Origin: Thermoplasmata archaeon
Lineage (GTDB): Archaea; Thermoplasmatota; E2; DHVEG-1; B8-G13
NCBI GenBank assembly: GCA_003649745.1
Contig: QMST01000051.1
Coordinates: forward strand, 1-5,195
DNA: 5,195 nt
Reading direction: 5' to 3'
The first letter of the stretch is position 1. Every line of letters begins with the position of its first letter. This document shows, in pieces, positions 1 to 5,195 of this stretch. The notes beneath the pieces were generated by a model, which saw nothing but the letters and a program-made list of their open reading frames with translations, ran no database searches and was not told the origin of the DNA. A program made the position numbers and the translations under genes.

Positions 1-1245
1 GCTTTTAATCGCTGAGTCTAGTTTATCCTTTGCATCTAAGGCTCTTTTTTGTGCAGCGCCAACGCATTGCAGCGATATTATATCCTCCACTTTTGCATTT
101 TTTGCTAAACCGGTTTTTTCATTTACAAGGGAATTGCAGTCGTCTATCAAATTTTGTAAATATTTTTCTCTATCACCTGATTTTTTCTCGAAATAATTGC
201 AGGCATAGTTGACAAACCTGGAGTTTATTAGCGACAAAAAGGATTTACTTGTGCTAGAATAAAAAAGATTCTTTTTATAAGATAAGGTTGCGGCGTCTAG
301 TGCATCTTTACTTTCTTTTAACATTTCACTTATCTGCCTATTATAATAAAATGGGAACTGATCTGGTATCTCTGTTTTGTCATATTCTTTCGATGCATTT
401 GTGTAGCTTTGATTCGCTTCTTCTAAGAGGTTTTGTGCCAGGGGTTTCATTGACGTGTTGTACTCCTCGGTGGTAATAGGATGTTCTGATGTTGTTATAT
501 TGAATACATGTCCAGTCATATACCGTAAGGCATCATTAATATCTGCAACCTCATCAACCTCGATACCATATTTTTCCATGGCATAGTCAGAGACATTTCT
601 TTTGACAAGTCTCTGAGAGATCTCTACTATCTGAGTGTTCCCTATTTTTTTTACTGTTTTCACTGTCTCAATATCTGTATAGGTACCTTGCCCCTTTGGT
701 ATTAGAAACCTTGTTGCACCTACATCATATGTCGCCTCAAGTTTTGCTATTATACCACCCACAGGTCCAATACTTCCATCAGGGTTTATCATCCCTGTCA
801 TCATTGTTCTGTTGTCTATGTTCCATCCCTCTAATGCAGCGATTGTTGCCACTGTCATAACTGCTCCTGCAGAGGGGCCACCAATAACAGGTGAACCTGT
901 TTTTATAACGAAGAAGAAATCATAATTTGATACATCTATCCCTGTTAAGGCACCTGCGACAGTTACAGCTAGTCTAGCAGAACCTTGCATGTCTATCTGT
1001 GTTAGTGGTGTAGTTTCAACAAAAACTCTTCCACTGCATGTGCTTCCATTATGAATTGTGATAGTAATAGTAGAAACAACTCCTTTGTATCCTGTGCTTG
1101 TTTGAGCTACGGCAGGGGCAAAGACAGATATACTTCTGTAAAATATATTGATGTTTCCCTCCTTTATTTTTATTGAAAGTGCATTAAAAGATGTGATAGA
1201 TAGTGTTACTACAAGTAGTATAGCTACTAGCTTTGTTTTCTCCAT
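1..1245 (-). CDS. Secreted archaeal Lon-like (S16) serine protease, 3' end cut by window edge
   Basis: Reverse-strand reading from the ATG at 1245 stays open for 415 codons to base 1, so the C-terminus lies outside. Residues 1-23 form a signal peptide or anchor: a short Lys-containing start, then a hydrophobic run LVAILLVVTLSITSF. Residues 115-190 are a Lon proteolytic core: VIGGPSAGAVMTVA holds nucleophile S125, and GSIGPVGGIIAK holds general base K168. The 43-residue spacing equals that of S679/K722 in E. coli Lon. No Walker A/B or AAA+ domain precedes the core, so this is a stand-alone protease, as in the archaeal COG1750-type group; proteolysis outside the membrane is inferred. Residues 260-415 are polar, mostly helical and of unknown fold. 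Seven N-X-S/T sequons (N66, 145, 217, 249, 263, 278, 283) and four Cys (70, 349, 370, 394) suit an exported glycoprotein. The start is fixed by GGGTGA six nt upstream. Substrate unknown; protease class confident. Confidence 0.9.
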   Translation of the reverse strand, partial: MEKTKLVAILLVVTLSITSFNALSIKIKEGNINIFYRSISVFAPAVAQTSTGYKGVVSTITITIHNGSTCSGRVFVETTPLTQIDMQGSARLAVTVAGALTGIDVSNYDFFFVIKTGSPVIGGPSAGAVMTVATIAALEGWNIDNRTMMTGMINPDGSIGPVGGIIAKLEATYDVGATRFLIPKGQGTYTDIETVKTVKKIGNTQIVEISQRLVKRNVSDYAMEKYGIEVDEVADINDALRYMTGHVFNITTSEHPITTEEYNTSMKPLAQNLLEEANQSYTNASKEYDKTEIPDQFPFYYNRQISEMLKESKDALDAATLSYKKNLFYSSTSKSFLSLINSRFVNYACNYFEKKSGDREKYLQNLIDDCNSLVNEKTGLAKNAKVEDIISLQCVGAAQKRALDAKDKLDSAIKS

Positions 1246-1251
1246 AAAAAG

Positions 1252-1257
1252 TCACCC
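1252..1257 (-). promoter_or_regulatory. Shine-Dalgarno site of the S16 protease gene
   Basis: Read on the minus strand the bases are GGGTGA, matching the GGTGA core complementary to the archaeal 16S rRNA 3' end, six nt before the ATG at 1245. This supports that start and a leadered transcript. Confidence 0.75.
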
Positions 1258-1274
1258 TATCTATATTGCTCTTC

Positions 1275-1328
1275 TTAAAATATATATCTTATACTAAAAT
1301 GTTTCTATTCCACCATTTAAAATATTTA
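1275..1328 (-). promoter_or_regulatory. Candidate promoter of the S16 protease gene
   Basis: Two AT-rich stretches could be the TATA box on the minus strand: ATATATATTTTAA at 1287-1275 and TAAATATT at 1328-1321. With the usual 25-27 nt from box centre to transcription start, the nearer one would start RNA almost inside the Shine-Dalgarno site, leaving a very short leader; the farther one would give a leader of about 50 nt. Such stretches are expected by chance in this spacer, so which box is used cannot be decided from sequence alone. Confidence 0.3.
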
Positions 1329-1392
1329 GAACTAATTATTATATACTATTTATGTTATTTCTTCTAAGATTTCAGTTTTAATGATTACGAAA

Positions 1393-1422
1393 TACTTAAT
1401 AAATACGACAGATATTTAATCT
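1393..1422 (+). promoter_or_regulatory. Candidate promoter of the rightward operon
   Basis: CTTAATAAATAC (1394-1405) is a reasonable archaeal TATA box. It would place transcription start near 1425, with a leader of roughly 30 nt before the ATG at 1454. A second candidate, GATATTTAAT (1411-1420), would give a leader of only about 14 nt. The latter lies in a short inverted repeat, AGAT-ATTTA-ATCT (1410-1422). TCTAAGA occurs at both 1363-1369 and 1420-1426. These short repeats could be regulator sites but are weak. No other promoter is obvious between the downstream genes, so this one probably serves the whole cluster. Confidence 0.35.
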
Positions 1423-1453
1423 AAGAGAGAGTAGATCTAGAAGGCTTTGAAAA

Positions 1454-2320
1454 ATGGAAGAGACTTTGGAGGAGCTGGTAAAACAAAGAGAGGAACTGCA
1501 GAAAAAAGCAAATGAGGCTAGAAATAAAAGAGATCAACTTCATCTTCAGTCGAAAAAACTGATTTTAGAAAGAGATTCTTTAAACGCAAAAATAAGGGAG
1601 TTGAGAGAGCAGGCAAAGGAGCATAGAAAGAGAAGAGACGAGATTAATGAACGTGTGAAAAATGCGAAAAAGGTGAGAAATCAACTAAATGAGGCTTATG
1701 AAAAGATAAGGATGAAAATCCGTGCTTTGGAGAAAAAACGCTCAGTGGCCTTAGGTGGACCTAGTATAAGGAAGCTAAAAAACGAGGTTAGACAGCTTGA
1801 GCATGAGCAAATGACTCGTCCAATGTCCCCGCAAAATGAGAAAGAGTTAATTGAAAAAATCGCTCAGCTTCATCTTAAAATAAAAGAAAAAGAGAAGGCA
1901 TTGCTTCAGGATCCAAAAATTAAAAAAACATTAGAAGAAGAAAAACAAATTAAGGAAAAAGCTGAGAAACAACATAGGCAGGTGGAGGAGCTTGCTAAAA
2001 AAGCTCAGCAAGAACATGAAAAAATGATAAATTTGCTTAAGCAATGTGATCAAATAAGAGAAAAAATAAATGAATTACAGGAGAAGATTGTTATAGTAAA
2101 AATAGAGGCAGACAAGATTCACAATGAGTTTATCTCTTATGTAGATAAAATACATGAATTAGATAGGAAGATAGCAGAAGAAAAGAAGAAATCTAGCATC
2201 AAATTGGAAGATCTACCATTAAGTCAAAAACGAGCTAATGAAATATTTGAAAGATTTAAAAGAGGAGAGAAACTTAGCACAGAAGATCTTATGATACTAC
2301 AAAAAGCTGGTTTAATTTAA
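1454..2320 (+). CDS. Archaeal coiled-coil protein of unknown function (COG1340-like)
   Basis: This 288-aa, highly charged protein is almost entirely long helices rich in Glu, Lys, Arg and Gln with heptad-spaced Leu and Ile (residues 3-100 and 127-247). A Gly-Gly-Pro-Ser break at 101-104 and a conserved-looking break QMTRPMSP at 119-126 suggest a folded-back helical hairpin rather than one rod. The C-terminus (254-288) is a compact non-coiled module with the look LPLSQKRANEIFERFKRG...LSTEDLMILQKAGLI. Length, the break and the tail recall the uncharacterised archaeal coiled-coil family COG1340. There is no signal peptide, membrane segment or nucleotide-binding motif, so it is probably cytosolic. 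An in-frame stop (1448-1450) just before the ATG fixes the start; the ribosome site is weak (GAAGG, 1440-1444). It is the first gene of the cluster and lies 23 nt before MBF1. The biochemical role is unknown; family assignment is from memory of its pattern. Confidence 0.85.
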   Translation: MEETLEELVKQREELQKKANEARNKRDQLHLQSKKLILERDSLNAKIRELREQAKEHRKRRDEINERVKNAKKVRNQLNEAYEKIRMKIRALEKKRSVALGGPSIRKLKNEVRQLEHEQMTRPMSPQNEKELIEKIAQLHLKIKEKEKALLQDPKIKKTLEEEKQIKEKAEKQHRQVEELAKKAQQEHEKMINLLKQCDQIREKINELQEKIVIVKIEADKIHNEFISYVDKIHELDRKIAEEKKKSSIKLEDLPLSQKRANEIFERFKRGEKLSTEDLMILQKAGLI

Positions 2321-2330
2321 AAAAATTTTA

Positions 2331-2340
2331 AGGATGTGAT
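2331..2340 (+). promoter_or_regulatory. Strong Shine-Dalgarno site of the MBF1 gene
   Basis: AGGATGTGAT matches the archaeal consensus AGGAGGTGAT at nine of ten positions and ends three nt before the TTG at 2344. An in-frame stop lies at 2329-2331 and there is no ATG or GTG between it and the TTG, so this site decides the start. Confidence 0.85.
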
Positions 2341-2343
2341 TTT

Positions 2344-2817
2344 TTGACGCAATGTGAGCTTTGTGGTAAAGAAAGCCCTGATTGCAGATTGGCAATAGTC
2401 GATGGCGTAAAAATGATGGTTTGTCCTAAATGTTTATCTTATGGGAAAGAAGTACCAAGAATTGTTCCACCATCTATTAAATCTGCTGCTAAAAAAAAGA
2501 TATCTACTGAGGATATCTACAAAAAAATGGACAAAGAATTGGTCCCAGATTGGAATCAGAGAATTAAAGATGCTAGAATGAAAAAGAATCTTACTAGAGA
2601 GCAATTAGGAGCTCTAGTGGGTGAGAGAACTGTAACTATAGCTAAAATTGAAAATGGAGATCTCAGACCATCAGATGAAACCATTAAAAAATTAGAAAAG
2701 ATTCTAGGGATAACACTTCTAGAAGAGATTAAGAATGTTATTGTTAGGAAAGGCGGAGGCTCTAAAAGTAGTGGCCTGACACTGGGTGATCTATTAGGCG
2801 AAAAGCTAGATAAATAA
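2344..2817 (+). CDS. Archaeal multiprotein bridging factor 1 (MBF1), zinc ribbon plus HTH
   Basis: This 157-aa protein has the two-part layout of archaeal MBF1 (TIGR00270 type). An N-terminal zinc ribbon has ligands C4, C7, C27 and C30. A Lys-rich linker (about 45-65) leads to a Cro/C1-type helix-turn-helix at about 70-127, with LTREQLGALVGERTVTIAKI as the recognition region followed by ENGDLRPSDETIKKLEKILG. A tail with GLTLGDLLGEKL ends it. Eukaryotic MBF1 bridges activators and TBP and also acts at stalled ribosomes; archaeal MBF1 has been linked to the ribosome and translation. The exact role here is inferred. Starting at TTG 2344 is needed to keep the first Cys pair; the next Met codons (residues 24-25) would destroy the ribbon. 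It lies between the coiled-coil gene (23 nt) and sua5 (5 nt). Confidence 0.93.
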   Translation: MTQCELCGKESPDCRLAIVDGVKMMVCPKCLSYGKEVPRIVPPSIKSAAKKKISTEDIYKKMDKELVPDWNQRIKDARMKKNLTREQLGALVGERTVTIAKIENGDLRPSDETIKKLEKILGITLLEEIKNVIVRKGGGSKSSGLTLGDLLGEKLDK

Positions 2818-2822
2818 AAAGA

Positions 2823-3428
2823 ATGATTTCTGTTTCAATGGACATCATTAAAAAGGCTGTTTCAGCCCTTAAAAACGGTGAGCTCATTGTTTATCCTACA
2901 GATACGTTATATGGTATAGGTGCTGATATATTCAATGAAGAGGCTGTGAAAAAAGTTTTTGAAGTTAAAAAAAGACCTTTTAGTGAGCCTTTATCAGTAG
3001 CAGTCTCTTCTTACAGAGATATAGAAAAGTTAGCATATGTTAACGATGAAATAATGAAAGTAGTAAAAAAATTTCTACCAGGTCCATTGACACTGGTTCT
3101 CAGAAAAAAGGAAACTGTGCCTGATATAGTTACAGCCGGCGAAGATAGTATAGCAATAAGGATTCCAAATAATGAAATTGCATTAAAAATAGTATCCAAT
3201 TTTGGTTTTATAACCGCAACTAGTGCCAATATACATAATAAACCTGTTCCCTTTACTATTGATGAGATAAAAAGAGTATTTGAGGATAAAATAAAACTAT
3301 ATATTGACCATGGTAAATTATGTGGCAGACCCTCTACTATAATAGATCTAAGAGATAAAGAAGTGAAGATATTAAGAGAAGGGAGTATAAATTTACAAAA
3401 AATCAAAAAAGGTATTAGATGGCTATGA
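2823..3428 (+). CDS. sua5: L-threonylcarbamoyladenylate synthase (Sua5/YrdC family, single domain)
   Basis: This 201-aa protein makes threonylcarbamoyl-AMP from threonine, bicarbonate and ATP, the first step of the t6A37 modification of ANN-decoding tRNAs; in archaea the KEOPS complex (Kae1) then transfers the group. Visible family motifs are YPTDTLYGIGAD (24-35), KKRPFSEPLSV with the K-x-R pair K49/R51, LPGPLTLVL (85-93), IAIRIPN (110-116), TATSAN with S134/N136 and GRPSTIIDL (168-176). These are the K-R-S-N residues of the YrdC active site. It lacks the extra C-terminal domain of long Sua5 proteins, so its size matches YrdC. No clear ribosome site precedes the ATG at 2823, five nt after the MBF1 stop; Met6 (2838) is an alternative start. 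Expression by translational coupling to MBF1 is likely. It overlaps the MetAP gene. Confidence 0.94.
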   Translation: MISVSMDIIKKAVSALKNGELIVYPTDTLYGIGADIFNEEAVKKVFEVKKRPFSEPLSVAVSSYRDIEKLAYVNDEIMKVVKKFLPGPLTLVLRKKETVPDIVTAGEDSIAIRIPNNEIALKIVSNFGFITATSANIHNKPVPFTIDEIKRVFEDKIKLYIDHGKLCGRPSTIIDLRDKEVKILREGSINLQKIKKGIRWL

Positions 3429-4339
3429 AAGAAGAAATCTATGAAAAATATAAAACCGCTGGGGAAATAGCAAGAAAAGCTAGAGAGTATGGTAAGAAGC
3501 TGATAAAAGAGGGAGTTCTTGTTTTAGATGTTGTAAATGAGGTAGAAGGAAAGATATTGGAAGAGGGCGCAGATCTCGCTTTTCCTGTGAATATATCTAT
3601 AAATGAGGTTGCAGCGCATTTTACTCCAAAACATAATGATAAACTTGTTTTTAAAAGAGGTGATCTAGTAAAATTAGATGTTGGCGCTCATGTCGATGGT
3701 TTTATTGCAGATACTGCTGTAACTGTAGAAATTGCTAGTAGCAGATATGAAAAGCTTATAGAATCAACAAAGGAGGCATTAAAAAATGCTATAAATGGTA
3801 TAAAACCAGGTGTAGAGGTTTCACAAATTGGCGAGATTATAGGAAGCACAATAGAGAAATATGGATTCGCATCTATAGAGAATCTTACCGGTCATTCTTT
3901 AGAACAATTCTGTCTCCACGCTGGAATATCTATACCAAATTTTTATGATGATGCACTAAAAGGTATAAAATTGGAGAGAGACATGGCTGTTGCTATAGAG
4001 CCATTTGCTACAGATGGAGTTGGCTATGTTATAGCTGGTAAAAAGGGAAATATATACAGATGTTTAAACCCAAGGAGATTCTTTTTACGAGATCCTATTG
4101 CAAAAAGAGAAATTAATTTTCTAAAAAATGAATTCAAAAGTCTACCATTTGCAGAGAGATGGTATCATAAAATGCTTTCAAAAAGAAGTGGTCTAGATTC
4201 AGATTATATGTTAGAAAGACTAGCCAGGCAAGGTTATATAAAACAATATAATCAATTAATTGAGAAAAAATCAGGCAAAGTAGCACAAACAGAGCATACA
4301 ATAATCATACATGATAATGGAGCAGAAATTACTACGTAG
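3419..4339 (+). CDS. map: Methionine aminopeptidase, type II (archaeal)
   Basis: This 306-aa cytosolic metallopeptidase removes the initiator Met from new proteins when residue two is small. The pita-bread fold is marked by INEVAAHFTP (H67, substrate pocket) and metal ligands D87 and D98 in LDVGAHVDGFIADT, H159 in TGHS, E194 in AIEPFAT and E292 in QTEHTI. H167 is probably the second active-site His. The roughly 60-residue helical insertion after E194 (about 220-275) is the subdomain that defines type II. Length is close to the usual 295 aa. Two starts are possible: ATG 3419, ten bases inside sua5 with AGGT (3410-3413) just before it, or ATG 3425, which forms an ATGA overlap with the sua5 stop. 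They differ by two residues (Met-Ala). Either way the gene is translationally coupled to sua5. Confidence 0.96.
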   Translation: MAMKEEIYEKYKTAGEIARKAREYGKKLIKEGVLVLDVVNEVEGKILEEGADLAFPVNISINEVAAHFTPKHNDKLVFKRGDLVKLDVGAHVDGFIADTAVTVEIASSRYEKLIESTKEALKNAINGIKPGVEVSQIGEIIGSTIEKYGFASIENLTGHSLEQFCLHAGISIPNFYDDALKGIKLERDMAVAIEPFATDGVGYVIAGKKGNIYRCLNPRRFFLRDPIAKREINFLKNEFKSLPFAERWYHKMLSKRSGLDSDYMLERLARQGYIKQYNQLIEKKSGKVAQTEHTIIIHDNGAEITT

Positions 4340-4344
4340 CCTTA

Positions 4345-4351
4345 AAAGGTG
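4345..4351 (+). promoter_or_regulatory. Shine-Dalgarno site that fixes the DUF72 start
   Basis: AAAGGTG lies nine nt before the ATG at 4361. Its own last bases include a GTG (4349-4351) in the same frame, which an automatic caller might take as the start. The ribosome site and the family's usual N-terminus (M-K-I-G) favour 4361. Confidence 0.7.
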
Positions 4352-4360
4352 CGGAATATT

Positions 4361-5056
4361 ATGAAAATAGGCTGCTGCGGCTTCGCAAGGGGTAAAGAGC
4401 AATATTTCAAAACATTTGAAATAGTCGAAGTTCAGCAAACATTTTACAAAATACCATCTCTAGAAACTTTGAAGAAATGGCGAGATGCTGCCCCAAAAGA
4501 TTTCGAGTTTACATTAAAGGCATGGCAGGTTATAACCCATCCGCCAAATAGCCCAACATACAAAAGACTAGGATACAAACCTGAAAACTGTGGATTTTTC
4601 AAGAATGATGATATAGTATTTGATGCATGGGAGAAAACAATAGAAGCAAGCAGGGCACTAAATGCAAATAAAATAATTTTTCAATGCCCAGCTAGCTTCA
4701 AACCAACCAAGGAAAACATAGAAAATATGAGAGATTTCTTTAGTAAAATAGATAGAAAAGAGATTTTTTGTATATGGGAACCCAGAGGCAAGTGGGATGA
4801 AGATACTATAAAAAAACTTTGTGAAGAACTTGATCTTATACACTGTGTTGACCCTTTTAAAAACAATCAAGTATATGGTGAATTTCAATACTTTAGATTG
4901 CATGGAATCAGAGGATACAATTATAAATACTCAGAAGAGGAGCTAAGAAAACTTGCAAGTATCTGTAAAAAAGGATGTTATGTTTTATTTAACAATGTTT
5001 ACATGTATGAAAATGCAATTGAGTTTAAAAACATCATAAGAGAGGAAATAAAATGA
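4361..5056 (+). CDS. DUF72 family protein (YecE/COG1801-like), cysteine-rich
   Basis: This 231-aa protein has the DUF72 TIM-barrel signature. It starts MKIGCCGFARG, where many relatives have a G-T-S-G-W strand. VEVQQTFYKIP (22-32), FEFTLKAWQVITH (48-60), WEPRGKW (139-145, the position of the usual E-F-R motif), CVDPF (162-166), YFRLHG (177-182) and VLFNNVYMYENA (208-219) follow in family order. The conserved acid, Arg, His and Asn residues probably line one pocket; no reaction is established for the family, so function is unknown. It is somewhat shorter than many bacterial members. Nine Cys (5, 6, 77, 109, 137, 154, 162, 202, 206) stand out against one or two in Sua5 and MetAP. The start is ATG 4361, behind AAAGGTG; GTG 4349 would add four residues (MRNI) and is less likely. 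The stop overlaps the next gene by ATGA. Confidence 0.9.
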   Translation: MKIGCCGFARGKEQYFKTFEIVEVQQTFYKIPSLETLKKWRDAAPKDFEFTLKAWQVITHPPNSPTYKRLGYKPENCGFFKNDDIVFDAWEKTIEASRALNANKIIFQCPASFKPTKENIENMRDFFSKIDRKEIFCIWEPRGKWDEDTIKKLCEELDLIHCVDPFKNNQVYGEFQYFRLHGIRGYNYKYSEEELRKLASICKKGCYVLFNNVYMYENAIEFKNIIREEIK

Positions 5057-5195
5057 AAAAAAGATCTAATTCTATAACCAGGTTTGAAGAGCTAAACTGG
5101 ATGGAAATAGATAGCCTAGATAGAGATAAAACAATATTTTTTCAGCCTATAAGTCCAATGGAAGAACACGGTCCCCATCTGCCTGTGGGAACCGA
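5053..5195 (+). CDS. Creatininase-family amidohydrolase, N-terminal fragment cut by window edge
   Basis: The reading frame opens at ATG 5053 and is still open at the last base, giving 47 complete codons plus two bases. After a start MKKRSNSITRFEELNW, residues 29-47 read FFQPISPMEEHGPHLPVGT, the first metal-binding motif of the creatininase fold (family form P-x-G-S-x-E-Q-H-G-P-H-L-P-x-G-T-D). E37 and H39 match metal ligands E34 and H36 of Pseudomonas creatininase; the cut codon (GA-) would match D45 if it is Asp. Archaeal members include ArfB, which deformylates FAPy in riboflavin/F420 synthesis, as well as many of unknown substrate; the fragment is too short to choose. GAGG at 5042-5045, seven nt upstream, is a plausible ribosome site. 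The ATGA overlap with the DUF72 gene indicates coupled translation. Confidence 0.85.
   Translation, partial: MKKRSNSITRFEELNWMEIDSLDRDKTIFFQPISPMEEHGPHLPVGT

Larger units (their letters stand above)
1454..5195 (+). other. Probable six-gene operon: coiled coil, MBF1, sua5, map, DUF72, creatininase-like
   Basis: Six plus-strand genes follow one another with spacings of 23 nt, 5 nt, a 4-10 nt overlap, 21 nt and a 4-nt overlap. No terminator-like T-run or internal promoter-sized gap separates them. Ribosome sites are strong for MBF1 and DUF72, moderate for the creatininase-like gene and weak or absent for sua5, which suggests reinitiation there. Cotranscription is an inference from spacing; the operon may continue past the right edge. 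Confidence 0.7.

Noticed and set aside
30..476. Two short plus-strand open frames (30-212 and 288-476).
   Set aside because: They lie antisense inside the continuous protease frame, resemble no family I know, and have no convincing ribosome site.
616..625. Perfect palindrome AGAGATCTCT as an operator.
   Set aside because: It lies deep inside the protease coding frame, far from any start, and is short enough to occur by chance.
1246..1453. A small RNA gene or small ORF in the divergent spacer.
   Set aside because: The spacer is AT-rich without a stable stem-loop, tRNA-like fold or ribosome-site-linked open frame; only promoter-like elements are visible.
1454..2320. Coiled-coil gene as an SMC/Rad50 arm or a broken SMC gene.
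   Set aside because: There are no Walker A, Walker B or signature motifs, the frame is intact with its own start and a distinct C-terminal module, and the length fits a stand-alone family.
3011..3406. Minus-strand open frame of 131 codons.
   Set aside because: It is a mirror of the sua5 coding sequence; the sense strand carries all the YrdC motifs.
4349..4360. GTG at 4349 as start of the DUF72 gene.
   Set aside because: The GTG is part of the AAAGGTG ribosome site; ATG 4361 has proper spacing and gives the usual family N-terminus.
4658..4903. Two minus-strand open frames rich in Phe, Ile and Ser.
   Set aside because: They are antisense to DUF72 motifs and reflect AT-rich codons read backwards; the hydrophobic look is not a real membrane protein.

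Overview
The window looks like chromosomal DNA from an AT-rich archaeon, probably a euryarchaeal-type lineage. Thermoplasmatota-like or other uncultured Euryarchaeota would fit, but the sequence does not fix the lineage. The evidence is the gene content: an archaeal MBF1 with an N-terminal zinc ribbon, a type II methionine aminopeptidase, an archaeal-only coiled-coil family (COG1340 type) and a secreted Lon-type (S16) protease without an ATPase. Shine-Dalgarno sites resemble AGGAGGTGAT, AGA/ATA codons are common, and the intergenic DNA is TATA-rich. No RNA gene, mobile element or CRISPR array is visible.

Left part (1-1245, minus strand): the first 415 codons of a secreted S16-type serine protease. 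The gene runs off the left edge. It has a signal peptide, a Ser/Lys dyad (S125/K168) with the same 43-residue spacing as in Lon, and a helical C-terminal part with glycosylation sequons and cysteines.

Middle (1246-1453): a 208-bp AT-rich spacer between divergent genes, carrying candidate TATA boxes for both directions.

Right part (1454-5195, plus strand): six genes in one direction with gaps of 23 nt or less or with overlaps, probably one operon. In order they encode a 288-aa coiled-coil protein of unknown function, MBF1 (TTG start), a single-domain Sua5/YrdC threonylcarbamoyl-AMP synthase, methionine aminopeptidase, a cysteine-rich DUF72 protein, and the first 47 codons of a creatininase-family amidohydrolase cut by the right edge.

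Three of the six genes concern translation: MBF1 (translation/transcription bridging factor), Sua5 (first step of t6A in ANN-decoding tRNAs, which include initiator tRNA) and MetAP (removal of the initiator Met). The coiled-coil protein, DUF72 and creatininase-like genes have no assigned role here. Their tight linkage, including an ATGA overlap between the last two, is the main lead in the window. I see no clearly new multi-gene system; most of the content is conserved archaeal housekeeping with several poorly understood members.
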